A stretch of DNA of 64,000 nt from Rutstroemia sp. NJR-2017a BVV2 (Eukaryota > Ascomycota > Leotiomycetes > Helotiales > Rutstroemiaceae). This document shows, in pieces, positions 34,894 to 46,700 of this stretch. Where the stretch lies: positions 124,001 through 188,000 of the forward strand of contig NJPS01000061.1 of the NCBI GenBank assembly GCA_002946415.1, in the 5' to 3' direction. Made by a program: the position numbers and the translations under genes. The notes under the pieces were generated by a model. That model worked only from the letters and a program-made list of their open reading frames with translations, was not told the DNA's origin and searched no databases. How positions within the stretch are numbered: the first letter of the stretch is position 1; every line of letters starts with the position of its first letter.

Positions 34894-35784
34894 TTAAACG
34901 GGAACGCCATCGCTGCGCGTGGTGCTGGTGTTGAGGAGGATGTCGACATAGGAACGCTCGGTCTGGGGGTCGGAGTGCGGTTTGCTGGTTTCTTTGAGCA
35001 GGACGCCGAGCACTTCGAGGGGTGGGTTGAGGCCGAGGCGCTGCGCGCGGTGCCAGCGGCGGGTGCGGGTGATGCCGATGGAGGGCTGAGGGAGGGGGTT
35101 AGCTTTTGCTGTGTGTGTTTGAGGGGAAAGAGATGGCTAGGTAGATGGGTAGATGGGTAGACAAACAGATAGACAGGTAGAGAGAGATACAGATAGACAC
35201 AGATGCAGACAGACAGACAGACAGACAGACTGCGGGGTGGTATACAAGTGGGGCGCAATATAGATGTAGATGCAGAAGTATCAAGACAAGCCAACAAGCC
35301 CCTCAAAAAAAGGGACCAATAAATAGAAAGCAGAGAGAACAAGTTAAAGTAAACCAAACGAAACGAAACCTACCCCAAATTGAGTCATGCAATCCCATTC
35401 CCGCAACACCCTCTCCGCCACACTCAGCTCCTTCTGATGCACTCGCGGGGCCAGACGCAGTTGCTCGCGCCCCTGCCAGTACTGTTTGATCTTCGCATCG
35501 GTTATCTTGGACGCGAGGATTTCTTCGGGGGTGCTGGGTGCGGTGTGAGATGCTGGGGTGGAGGAGGGTGCGGGGAGAGCGCTGGTGGTAGGATGCCCGA
35601 GAGCGAGAGGCGAGGAGGAGCGCCGGGGGATGGGTTTGCTGGTGGCGGAGGAGGATTTCTTGGCTTCGGTGGTGGGGCGGTGCGAGGTCTTGCTTATTTT
35701 GGTTGCGTTGTTGAAGGAGAGGGTGCGTTGATTGGGATTGGCATTCGCGGCCGCTTTGGTGGTGCTGCGACGGGTGGGTGGCAT
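34894..35784 (-). CDS. DNA polymerase delta subunit 4 (POLD4/Cdm1)
   Basis: Smallest, accessory subunit of the replicative polymerase delta. Two exons, 35784-35374 and 35085-34894, give 200 residues. The N-terminus MPPTRRSTTKAAANANPNQR followed by TLSFNN resembles the family's PCNA-binding or nuclear N-terminal motif. The conserved core spans the junction: AERVLREWDCMTQFG, then PSIGITRTRRWHRAQRLGLN, then PPLEVLGVLLKE. The middle is Ser/Pro/Thr-rich. The 288-bp intron contains an AGAC tetranucleotide run. The spliced frame ends SDGVPV at a TAA. A different frame continues beyond it with protein-like sequence. Confidence 0.9.
35207..35230. repeat. AGAC tetranucleotide microsatellite, six units
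   Basis: Perfect AGAC run inside the polymerase delta subunit intron, next to imperfect AGAT/AGAC units from about 35163. Confidence 0.9.
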
Positions 35785-36866
35785 AATGGGTGGTGGGGGT
35801 GGGTAGTGGATTGATGTGATGTGATGTTTCGGGTTTGATGCTAATTGATGTCGATGGGATGATATTGATGCTGAAGTTGATGCTGGATGTTCGACTTTGA
35901 CGTATGGCGATGACGATATGATCCTGTCTATTTCCAGGTCGAAGGATGGAATTCAGGCACCTAGACTTTTTGGCAGGGCAACGAGATGTGCATGCAGGGT
36001 ATGGTTAGTCGCACGAACTAGGATGAATTGGGCACGAAGGGATTTTTCAAGCTGGACCGTGCGCATTGGAGGTATTTTTGTTGAGAGGAAGGTGGTGAGA
36101 GTGAGGTGAGATGAGATTTGGGTATCGGGATTCGGAACTCGGGAGTGGGGATTTCATGAGGTAAGCTGGGAATTAGCTTGGGTTTATTTTAGATATCGTG
36201 TCATGTCTTGTCTCTGTATTGGTACATACAGCCATGCTATGCTACAAGAGCGACGACAAGTAATCGAACCTCTCGTCTCAGTTGTCGGGTTAGAAGGTGC
36301 AAACAGGTTGACTGGCAAAGCACTAGGAATTGGACTTCCTCGCCGACTATGCTGCGATCCGAACTTGGAGGATCTTTCGATGGTGTCAATAGGGAATGAA
36401 TACTTGGTTTGTTCAAATCTACTTAGAACCTTGAGTAATCTTCTATTCCAGTCTCAAGGTGATTCAAAGTTTCCTTATTTGTATACAAGCCTACCCAGAA
36501 TCTGATGTTGGTCGATGAAGTGGTGTAGCCCTTGTGAAGCAGCAAAATCGCAGTGACAGAGTCTTAATGAGAAGAGTTTCAATTGGTCCTTCCAATGATT
36601 ACAGTCTTGCCGGCCAAGTAGACTTATTTTTATATAGAAAGACAAGAAGATTAGACTTATGTATCTAGCTATCAAAAAGATTTTGCTGTCCGCTTAGGTG
36701 CCAGATCGTGCCCCTTCCACGAACAGAACCTTCAGGGTGTTTATACCACTGGAGGCAATATCAAGTCTGTCCATCTCCAAGTTTCCATATTCTCGTATTC
36801 ATCTTTCCTTCCACAAGACGGCAAGGTACATGTCCCTCCAGCCATAAAACATTCTTTACAAAGCGC
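35785..36866. other. Intergenic, no gene recognised
   Basis: 1.08 kb. The GAT-rich repetitive segment near 35815-35890 (GATGTGATG / TGATGTCGATGG-like units) is low complexity. A 100-codon plus-strand frame at 36203-36505 has no recognisable domain. Confidence 0.5.
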
Positions 36867-38065
36867 CTAGGACGTGTTTGTGCTTCCCCACTTTGACGTT
36901 CCGTTCTCCTCTGCTCGTTTCATCTCCCATATGGTTAAAGGACCGAACTGCACCGTACCACTAACAACCATTCTTCCATTGATCATTTCAACCTTATTTC
37001 CCCTCTCGGTCTCCATTACCCTCTTCCCATCTGCACCTACTTTCCTGCTTATCACCTCAACCCTGTCCACCTTCACAAGGTTATACAAGTCGTTAGACTC
37101 CTTCTCCGCATTGTTCTTCTTCTTCAGCCAATAGTCCATCAAACTCCTCCTCCCCTGCCCCGGCCACAAAGCTTCCTCCGTCACTGCAAAGTCGTCTTCA
37201 TACAATACATCCTCCCGAGACACAGGCGACGGACTTCGTATAATCTTTGCCTCAACACAACCTTCAAACATAGATGCAAGATGTACCATCGGCTGAAAAG
37301 TCAAAGGGGCCTCCCACACAACCCTCTGCACCAGATGCTGGTCCAACCAAGGCTCGCCGATCTCTCGTCGCCACCACATCGTGTGCGCGGGACATGACAA
37401 GGCTTCGCTACAGTAAACCATGAGACCATCGATAGAGAAATCGAACCACACCCTAGCGTCGGAAGATTCGAGCGAGAAATCGTTACCGAAGGCGAGACGG
37501 TAGTGTTTTAGACTGATATAGCGGGATTCCGAGCACGCATGGAGGATTGCCGGGATGGACGAGCTGTAGAGTCTGGAGGTTTGGTGGTCTTTGCGCAGTT
37601 TGATGTATCGCCCCACTCGAGAGAGCTTCCAGATCTGGTGTCGGATTTCGGTGGGAAGGCACTTGAAGTAAATGAATGTTGAACCGTCCGGATTTGTGGT
37701 GCTTTCGTAGTTAGTCGATCAATCTGATAGGAAGAATAGGCAACGAGGAGGTCATAACTCACATCTGATCACTACTAGCTTTGTTTTGAGAACGAGTTAC
37801 GTATCTTGCGCAAGTTGGAGTCCTGTGGGTAGAGATCGGTTCTTGCATTTCGCTGAGGTCCATAGTCAGTATATAGGAAAAGCATTGGCTGCCTGTACGA
37901 CTGGAGACAGGAAGGACAAAATACATACATTGCCGCTTCTTCCGCCTCCTCATTCTCTCTTCGTCTTTGTCGGGAAGGCATCGGGACTACTGCCAATCCT
38001 GGCGATGGTGCAGTCGAAAAAGTGCCAGAAGTAGATGACATATCAGCTGCGGAATACATTGTCAT
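36867..38065 (-). CDS. 2EXR-domain protein
   Basis: Member of a large, functionally uncharacterised family of filamentous fungi. Three exons, 38065-37929, 37852-37763 and 37701-36867, give 353 residues. The hallmark N-terminal block FIYFKCLPTEIRHQIWKLS is followed by RVGRYIKL, and then by PAILHACSESRYISLKHYRL. These match the 2EXR pattern of aromatic-x-x-LP-x-EIR-x-x-IW and later ACxESR. The first 75 residues are disordered with a basic/acidic stretch (SRQRRRENEEAEEAA). The first ATG at 38065 was chosen; an alternative is 38041. No catalytic residues can be named. Confidence 0.85.
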
Positions 38066-39174
38066 GACTATAATGCCGAGTTCAGATCTGCCATTCCTGT
38101 CAGTCTCGATCTTCCTTGACAAGCCCCAAGGAGATGATAGATCGTTCGCTCCAGCACATAAAAATCCTATCACACTTGCCTCAAAATCAAAATTACAAAG
38201 CCTGAGATAGTGAGTGTATTCTCTTCCTGAGATCTATCGAACAAGAGCGACAAACGATAATGAAAAGGAATGTGGAGAAGGCCAAATGGGTAGATCACGA
38301 CAGATATAGCAAGGTGGAAAGTAATTGTGTGAAATGGTTGTTGGCAGAAGGGCAATATTCCTTGAAGAGAAAAGGGAAGCAAATTCTCGAAACAAAACCA
38401 GAGGTGTCTAGTATCGCACAATAAGTACTTATCTTATAATTCACCAAGCTTTTGAAAAGCCGGATACAAGTAGTGCTTTAACAGCGAGATTGTGGAGTGT
38501 ATTAACAGGTATTCACCATGGACGGGAAAGGTGAGGTAGAGTGAAGTGAAATGACACAATGTGGTGAATAGGACAGCAGACCCGAGCTAAAATTAATCAA
38601 AAACAAACGAAAGAAGAAGGAAGCAAAAAGCCAATTTGCTCGGTCTTGCCTAGGGAATACCATACAGTGGGGAGACGACGTTCAAGGAAATAAATGATTA
38701 TTACCCAGTTCCGTCGTGAAGGTCTGTATATATGGTTATGGCTAGGTATTAGTCTTGACACTTCAAGTACCATATGGGCTGGACCTATCTCAAGCATCGT
38801 TCGCTTTGATACTTGTGCTTGAACTTTTGGAGCGGAGTAGTGATCGTCTTGATCCGTCTTCCGTCTGAAGGCGATTTGTTTAGGCGCGACCTTGTGAGGT
38901 GGTTCGAGGCGAAACCGTCTCTTGCGACCACGGAAGGAAATGCTCGAATAATAACTCATGTAGAGGTAACGTTGCGGGTAGCTTCCTAGGGCTGACCCTA
39001 GCCTGAATTCTAAATGTGTTAAAGTTCCAGTCTACTACTTATTTATACACTTTCTAGTCTAGTCTAGTCTTATACAGCCGCCGCCGGGCACGCGTTGCGT
39101 CTCTAAAAGGCCCGCTGGGAGAGCACGTTACTCGACCTCCAATATTTGAGGTTCCTAAGCTCTCTTCGGGAGAT
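38066..39174. other. Intergenic with one doubtful 120-codon frame
   Basis: 1.1 kb. A true-ATG minus-strand frame of 120 codons (38959-38597) encodes a basic protein with no domain. It might be an orphan gene but nothing supports it beyond length. A CTAGT repeat (about 39053-39070) lies near 39 kb. Confidence 0.4.
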
Positions 39175-41028
39175 CTACGAGATATTGGCAGTCTGTAGCG
39201 CATCTCTAATGACATCGACCATCTCGAGCACTTTCTCGTCTTCTAGTCGTCGTCCCACACACTGCAGAGTGACCGGTGTTCCGTGATAAAACTCTGCATC
39301 ATAGTCGGCTTGCAACTTTGCATCTTTTTGGTTCAACGGCTTCCAGTTGGATCCTCTCGCTGGGTCGAGTTTTTGATCCGCAAATGTTACTGGAAAGGTG
39401 CAGGCGGGATAATCTGATGAATATCGGTTAGTCACTTGCGATGGGAACAGAAGAAAAGAGTATATAAGAAGGAAAGCATACCCAGCAAATTCCACACACC
39501 GGTAAAATTGACACAAAAGATGTCTGTCTGTGTGACTCCTAGCCTGGGCGCCGTCCATGGACTGTTCGGCATGATAATTGCGTCCATGATACCCTTACCA
39601 TCCTCACCCGTCTTGGTCCATCGATCTAGATACTCCTTTTGGAAAGCATTTCTCCTCGTGATCATCTCTCTCAATTTTGTTGGACCAAGAGTCCCTTCCT
39701 CACCCATATCGTATGCCTTCTCATAGTTCTTCATACTAGGAAAGATAGGCTCATCATGTTCGCGGGTCAGCTCAAGGATTGCGGCACCGCCCAGTGTATA
39801 GAAAGAACTGTTCATCTCCTGTACCATCGCAGGATGATTATGCGGTGTCCACTCAAACACTTCATGGCCAGCTGCCTCGAGAGCTTTCTTAGTAAGGGTG
39901 AGACCACGGGCAATTGGTGGATGAACACTGATTTCGCCGTCGTTGTCGGATATAATACCAATACGGAGTTTGCGACCTGCAGGTTGGATTGTGTTTTGTC
40001 GCCAAGGCACAGGTAGACATTTGGGGTCGTACAGCCAAGGGGAAAGTTCAGATGAGAGGACAGCTTTGCAGTATAGTTGGAGGGTGGAGAGAGATCTTGA
40101 CATGGGTCCGTTATTGGAATAGATGAAGTCTTGGCCTGAAATCCCAGATTTGGTGCCATAAATAGGAAATCGACCGAATCTAACCATAATCTTAGTGGTG
40201 ATAAACGAATTAAGTAGTGGTGCTTACGTTGGCTTGAGTCCATAGAGTGCATTAAACGAGCTCGGAATTCTTATACTTCCGCCAATATCAGTTCCTATTC
40301 CCAAAGGACTTCCTCTCATGGCTAGAAGGACACCTTCACCACCAGAGCTTCCACCAGATGTCGTGCCTCTATGATAAGCACCATTGGTTTCACCCCACAC
40401 GTTGGAAACAGTCTCCATCATCATCATTGCAACAGGGACGGCTGTCTTGACATAAAAAACAGCTCCGAGTTTAGCAAGCAAAGACACCAACACAGTTTCG
40501 TCTTCCGGCTTGGTCGGGAGATTTGCATAACATGACATACCAATCGACGAAGGATGAGGAGGAGTTATAAAACAGTCCTTGAGGGAGATAGGAAGACCGT
40601 GTAGCGGTCCTATCACTTCTCCCGTCTTTGCTAGATGATCATCAAGAAATTGCGCTCGCTCAAGTGCTTCTGGTATCAGAATTTCGGTCAAGCAATTTGT
40701 CTACAGTGAATATCAGCCATGTCGTTCATCATCAGTGTTAATAAAGGCGACAGACCAATTGATGAGCGACGACTGCGGCTTTCGAGAATGCCTTTGTTAC
40801 TCCTAATGAAGTCCATGATTTTTCACGAATTTTCTGAAGAATAACTTCCGCGCTTGTTTCGATAATCTCTAGCTCTTCAGGTGTGAAATGTTTAGACGAC
40901 CTGGGTATTCCGGTGACATCACGAGGAAGATTAGCAAGATGTTCTTCGGGAAGAAGATGCTCCTTTGGTAGAGCAGCAGCTCGACGTTTTTGTGCAATCT
41001 CTGCGATTTCTTTGTGATGCTGGCCCAT
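39175..41028 (-). CDS. Amidase (AmdS-like, amidase-signature family)
   Basis: Hydrolyses carboxamides, as in fungal acetamidases and general amidases. Four exons: 41028-40756, 40700-40228, 40179-39482 and 39413-39175 (560 residues). The Ser-cisSer-Lys triad is present: Lys132 in PISLKD, Ser209 in TSGGSSGGEG and nucleophile Ser233 in DIGGSIRIPS. The N-terminal TPEELEIIETSAEVILQKIR and the C-terminal DYPACTFPVTFADQKLDP are typical of the fungal AmdS group. The start is the ATG giving MGQHHKEIAEIAQKRR; a longer reading begins only at a TTG. No signal peptide, so probably cytosolic. The natural substrate is unknown. Confidence 0.95.
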
Positions 41029-41525
41029 AGTGGAAGTTGGTAAATGACGCGTGGATGTCGCAAAGGGACCGTGGAAAGAAAAATGGTATCTAGACAAAGT
41101 GACAGAGAAGAATTGAAGTTAAAGGTTCGATTCTATAAGAAGAGAAAGAACAGTGAATCTTGACCAAGCCTTGAGGCAGTGTTCTAATGAGATATTGTCA
41201 GATGTAAATTGAGTTCCTGGTATCTATGATGTCTATCATTGAGAGACTACATTTGTAAAGCTTCCCCGCATAGCACTGCCGTATCTGGTAGGTGGGGGTT
41301 CCGATCTCGGCAAATGCCAATCAATACCCTTTAAAGAGTTCCTGCTGAAGGTCCAAATAAATATTATTAGTGCAAGGAAACTGGTTCTCTTATCAGAGCC
41401 CACAAGAAGTAACTCGACAAACTCGGCAATTTCTTGCACGCAGAGGACGGCTATCGCGGACGGACACCGGTGCCTCAATTCCCCTCAACTTGGAAACCTT
41501 GGAAACCTTGGAAACCTTGGAAACC
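41029..41525. other. Intergenic with a 9-bp tandem repeat
   Basis: About 500 bp between the amidase start and the stop of the secreted-protein gene. It must hold the amidase promoter. Most of a 4-copy tandem repeat lies at its right edge. Confidence 0.5.
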
Positions 41526-41527
41526 TT
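41492..41527. repeat. Four perfect copies of GGAAACCTT
   Basis: A 9-bp unit is repeated four times without error. The last copy overlaps the TAA stop of the secreted-protein gene (41528-41526). Confidence 0.95.
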
Positions 41528-42093
41528 ATCCGATATAAATCTTGCTCCGCTTCGTAGAGATGCCCGCTGCATCTGTATTCGCATTCAGAACCCCGACGTT
41601 CGATATCAAGAGATTCACATCCGTATCACTAGCCGCTGCTCCGCCAGTTTGGAGCGCGATCTGCTGCCCCGCGCTCTCACATGCATGAGTAGTGATTTTG
41701 TTTGTTACACTGTTTTAATATCAGCGACTATCCTCTCATTTCGCAGCTCGAGTAATTTCAAATGGAGGCGGAAACAAGGAAAGAAGAGTAAACCCACAAG
41801 GCGATATTTCCTGCGCTCCCAGTGCCACTGCCAAGCCCTGCTTTGGAGGCTGTGTTATTCGCTCGCCCAGCGTCGGTGCAACTACTGATTGCTGCCTTGT
41901 CTGCGTCGGTCAAGGTAGCTGCGTTCGCACCGCCGGTTCCTAACTTGGAGATAGCTGCCATAGCTGCAGCGGGTATGGTGAGGGAGGATTGGGATTTTGC
42001 GCCAGCGAGCACCGTAGCAATGTTGGTAGTGCTAAGGACAGATGCAGACGCCGAGCCAACAATGGCGAAGAGGATAGCAGACGATACCTTCAT
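41526..42093 (-). CDS. Small secreted protein, function unknown
   Basis: Two exons, 42093-41798 and 41709-41526, give 159 residues. The N-terminus MKVSSAILFAIVGSASASVL is a clear signal peptide with a likely cleavage near residue 18. The mature protein is rich in Ala, Ser, Thr and Gly and has only two cysteines, Cys72 (SSCTDAG) and Cys109 (HACESAG), which could form one disulphide. The junction uses a GTGGGT donor and a TAAAACAG acceptor. It is supported by phase and by continued Ala/Gly/Thr-rich composition (LQTGGAAASDTDVNLL) in the second exon. The unspliced frame ends 13 residues past the donor in sequence that does not fit. No family recognised. It could be a cell-wall-associated protein or a candidate effector. 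Confidence 0.7.
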
Positions 42094-42965
42094 AGTGGTA
42101 AATTATTTCTGATTGTAGGGAGGAAAAAGATTGAATGAATGACTTGAAACTCGACAATTGAATTAAAACGAAAGACCGACCGGCGCTCAAATAATGAATA
42201 GAGAATTGGAACGAAGATCAATTTCGAAGGTGCCATAATCGTCTTATATCGTTCAATGTTAAGCTTCGAAAGCAACTTCAGACGACCCAGCGGTTCATGA
42301 TACCTGTGCAATGTAGTTTTCGCGTGATGATACGTCCGGGGTCACAGTTGCAAGCGAAGGGGGTGACAGCCAACTTCGTCTGATCTTCAGATGGTGCGGG
42401 CACTCCCGAAACGAATTGAAAACATCAATTAACAGACGAATTACCTTTTTGGGATTCAGTCTGCACTAAATGAACATGACCACCTACATGATGTTTAATC
42501 CTATGGTAATATGCCCCAGTAAATATTGCTACAGCGGAAGTAGACCAACAAAGAGAGTCGCATTTGTATAGTACTTGTAATCAAAGCGCTCTGCAAACAA
42601 GAGACATCACCGGTCTCTGGAACTCTGCAGCATGGAATCTGTTCCCATACCATGCACACACACAGTGTTGAACTTGTATCCATGAAACAATGCCATACCT
42701 CGTGAAATGAGAAGAAGCGAGCAGAGTCTCGAGGATGTAATAGTCTTTCTGCCATAATCTTTAGACGTTGAACCCAAGGTGTAGTGGGTAAAACGCATAT
42801 GCTCATATGGGGATCAGGTTGATCTTGGATTCACATGCATGTAACAAGAAAACAAGGCATTGTAAATTTATCATTGAGCAACGCCAGGTATTGTGTTCCC
42901 TTTCTAATGAATCCGCAAACGCCATTGTACGATGTGCCCGTCCGACCGTTGCGCTCGCGCAATAA
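42094..42965. other. Intergenic, no gene recognised
   Basis: 872 bp between the secreted-protein start and the elongin C stop. Frames of up to 101 codons show no domain. Confidence 0.5.
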
Positions 42966-43797
42966 TTAAGCTGAGAAAACCAATGTTAGCAGATTTGTGC
43001 TATCCAAGAAGAAACAAGTCACTCACTATCAAGATAGTCGGCTGCCATCAACAACTCCAAGCACAACTCTGGCGGGATTTCCATATCTGGCACATTCTCC
43101 GAGTTGCGATGTTTGTAGTGGTAGTAAAAGTACTCGGCGACCTTCTCAAGAACAATACCACTGATGAATATGATTAGTGAAGAGTAATTTGTGCCAGACA
43201 TAGAGCACGTAGCAGTAACTTCAAACGATCAACTGCGACCGTTGTGATGGATAGCATCTCACTCATTGTTGCGGACGCTCAAGGAAGCAGTTTCGTTCTT
43301 GAAAGAAATTTCAAAATTCGAGTTTCAAGTTTAAACGGGTGGAAAAGCGGGTCTCAGATCAAGTGTAAAAAGCGACATCCAGCTCCGCTACGTTCCCGAT
43401 CAGGAAAAGAGGGTCTGTATCGCGACATCTGCTTTCATCACCGACGCCGTCGAATCGAGTATATCGAGTATATAGGGGATAATGGTCATGGCGAGACAAT
43501 GTTGTGGAAGTGTGCCGGCTTGTAGAAGAGAGAAGGCTGAAGGAAGAACCTACTTGATTTCTTCGAATCGACATATTCCTTTTTGAGATTCCTCCCAACC
43601 ACCTACAAGGCAAGATGTCAGATTAGGTACTTCGTGATACGTCAAAATCAAGATGGCTAGGGAGGGGTGAACAAACTTGTGGTATCCAGCATTTTTCTGA
43701 TAGCACCAGCTGTGCAAGCAGCTTCTCTAAGTACAACGAATTCAAATCCATCGCTGGAAATGAGAGTTACGTATTTACTTTGAGTAGAAGCTGCCAT
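42966..43797 (-). CDS. Elongin C (Skp1-fold BTB protein)
   Basis: Adaptor of elongin-type cullin-RING ubiquitin ligases, and in yeast a partner of Ela1 in RNA polymerase II turnover. Four exons: 43797-43677, 43602-43554, 43160-43027 and 42970-42966 (102 residues). Blocks are KYVTLISSDGFEFVVLREAA, GAIRKMLDTTSGWEESQKG, FEEINGIVLEKVAEYFYYHY, and PPELCLELLMAADYLDT. The final coding exon is only five bases: it completes a Thr codon and gives TAA. Without it the protein ends one residue differently, so the end is reliable only by homology to the family's ...AADYLDT ending. The third intron spans 393... 43553-43161, long for this window. Confidence 0.93.
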
Positions 43798-46700
43798 GGT
43801 TAGAGAGGCTGGTAAATGATATACAGTAAGTCTAAAAGAATGAATGTCTTTTTTGAAAGAAAGACGCGCGACGTCCACCTGCTGCCTTCACGAGTGACTT
43901 AAGGCTGCCATGTTCCGTTAAAGTTGTCATAAGGCTGAAGCGAGGCTGCCTTCATCCGAATGAGGAAAAGTGTTAGTTCGAGATGGGTGCACGGACTTTA
44001 CAAATGCCTTCTCTCCAAATAATCCGGACCTGGGAAGAAGAGCCTTCCTGCAATTGCCACGACTTTGGGGGCTACACCACACAGAGGCTCAAATTTACAT
44101 ACGACATGCTGCAAAACTTTTTGCAGAGGCTGACGAGCGTCTGGCCTCCACCCCACTGGATTGGTGTAGAGACATGAATCTCCGATTACCTGGTTATACT
44201 CCTCGTCGTTTGATCATTCTAGTGAGATGATTGGTACTTGGCTCATAATAATAGAGCTATTGTAGGTCGAGCGTGTGTGGTTTGTAATGCTAGGAATAAG
44301 TTTGGGCCCAGACACACGAAGCTGGAAGATGCTACTGTGGCGGGACTGTTGATGTTTACTACAAGGCACTTAGAATAATTAACCGGTATGAAAATGACCA
44401 ACTGGACAGTTTTTGCATCGGTGGACGCTGTCGTGGTACTTCCTAGTCTGTCAGCTACTTGGTAGACTTTAAATCAACCACTCAATATCACCGAAGATAC
44501 TCTAGGATTCGGCGACAACGGTTTAGATGATGCTCGAACACTCACTGTTATTGCAGACCGAATAAATCTTGCATACAAATATGGTGGAAACTAGTATTCT
44601 TTGCCTGCACGATATCACAAAGGCCACGGATTGGTGGACTATGGAACAAAATTTGCTAATGCTGCAAGAAATGGTTGGCCCAAACATTCCGGAAATTGTA
44701 CCTTAGTAACAACCAGATGAACCAAATGGAGCACAACTACTACACAAGAGCTCGAGGAACTGCGTGAGAAGGAGTTGAGAGCAAGGCAAGCTTTGGAAGT
44801 CGATGTGGACCAACGCCCAGAATGCTGGCATGAAGCACTTTGGGGAACACGCGAAGATCTGCCCTCGAAACTATCGATTCTCACCTGTCATATGAATCCG
44901 CTCCGCAACTCACATATGAAAGGTCGATCTGTCTGGTCCAAAACACGCTCTCGGCATCGCTGATGCTGGGCAAAGAATCTCCAATCTCTTTCTGCAAGCC
45001 GAGGAGAGACGTGGCAAGACTATCGGCATTCAAAGGCCCGAAAGATCCTCGATGCTCCTTTCAACGAAAATCTACACACCTAATGTAAAATTGCAAAGAG
45101 AAATCTAATCAAGAAACAGGCATGGAGGAAAGTGGTTGGATGGGCTACGCGTCTTGTCACTTTTGGTAGTTTGTTTGACGAGTAGCATTGTTACTGCTGG
45201 AGCTGCCGCGCCAGTGTTCTAACTGTGCCCCTCGTCGAAGTCTCAGCTTAGGACCAGAGAGACGCTGAGAATCGAAAGACCGGGGAACTGGAGGAGCAGT
45301 ATGCACGGTATCGAAGAGATGAAAAGTCTTGAATCTAGAGAGAAATTGACTTGCAGTGTAAGAGACGAGAGTGCTGTGATGGGGTAGGAATTGAGCACTA
45401 CGACTGGCCCTAATTTGTGTGGAAGAAGCTGCTAGGCTGGCAGGAAGGGCTGTCGTCGGCGATGTTGGATTTTGAAGCGGGAACTCGTATGGTATGCTTT
45501 CCCGTAAGAAGAGAGGAGTCAATCAGATCTCCGGAGGAGCCGTAATACTTCCTACCTTTTCCTGCAACTTATCTTTTGACGAAACATTCTTATATTCAGT
45601 GGATCGATAACAGAGATTTTATAATCTCCTCGAAATCCCATGCCATCTAAATATGGGATTGTTTGACTTTCTGTAAGGTCCCGAGTAATCCGCTCCAACA
45701 CGAAACTACGAGTAGATCTACAAACATTCTTCGGCGACAGCGAGATCTACACTACTTATCATACTTCGTACGTACTATGTATAAGCTTAATATCAAAGAC
45801 CCATCACATAGCCATTCTCCGCGTCTTCGCAACCAATCGCACATTCTGGACAATTCACCTGCATACGTCTATTTAATTACGCCAGAGCTACTTGGGCTAG
45901 AATACTCTTGGTCGAGTATGCCAAGCTTCCCATCACAACTAGATTTGCACCAATGGCAATCAAGCTTTTTGCGTCTTCATAAAAACTGTCTCGGGTGCGA
46001 ACTGCACCGTACCCGACGTATTGTGATTTGTCAACCGTACTCGGGAAATGCCAAGTGCCCCGCGCGCGGACAATGTCCTATTGTGCGTTCCGAGCATTCC
46101 GAGCAAGGCATAACAACAGCAAATTTACGTACGCAACCAGGATTTTTGGGGTTGGCGTGCGTGGGTGGTTGCCAGCGAAACGGTTTTTGCGAGCGCGATC
46201 GAGGACGAAGTGCTGTATTTGGCTTGCGTGGGATTTGCGAATCCGAGGTAGATGGATGGGATGCGATGGATGTGTGTGGTTGAAGAACTGGGCTGGAGAG
46301 TGTGAAGGGGTGCTCTTAGACTGCAGAGAAGTAACGGCGGGCGTGGCTCAACAGTGGGCTTTTGGATGGATATGGTAGGTGATCAGACGAGTCGGGGTTA
46401 GGAAGAAGCTGCAGTGCATACATACTTCGTGCAGTATTGCTATTTCTCGCCGGGATTCGACCAGCAACGGAAAGGCCTCCCGTACTCGGTTTATGGACTC
46501 TGGATGCTCCAGATAGCGTCTCATTGGAGCTTCTGGATATTGCTTGTGTGTATGCTCCTCGTTCACAGCGCATGCTCATGGCTCGCGATGGTTATGATTC
46601 AACCCGATCCATCGTTCTCTCGGCCCTCCTGGGTCTTTCGTAGCCCTGTCTGTCTCTGCCTTGGTTTGCCTCTGTCCTCCCATCAGTAAGTACCGCCGCA

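Noticed and set aside
35197..35230. Possible CRISPR-like or regulatory repeat
   Set aside because: Simple AGAC microsatellite within an intron. No spacers, and the host is a eukaryote.
38597..38959. 120-codon minus-strand ATG frame
   Set aside because: True ATG, but no domain, no splice signal and no neighbouring support. Kept only as a remark in the intergenic entry.
41370..41888. 172-codon plus-strand frame with a repeated LET motif
   Set aside because: It is antisense to the secreted-protein gene, and its LET repeat is only the translation of the 9-bp tandem repeat.
45157..45522. 121-codon minus-strand frame
   Set aside because: Begins at TTG, Ser/Pro-rich, no family, no support from splicing.
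45663..46283. 206-codon plus-strand frame in the gene-poor region
   Set aside because: It starts at TTG, has no domain, and the first ATG leaves 169 codons of unremarkable sequence. Chance openness is sufficient.
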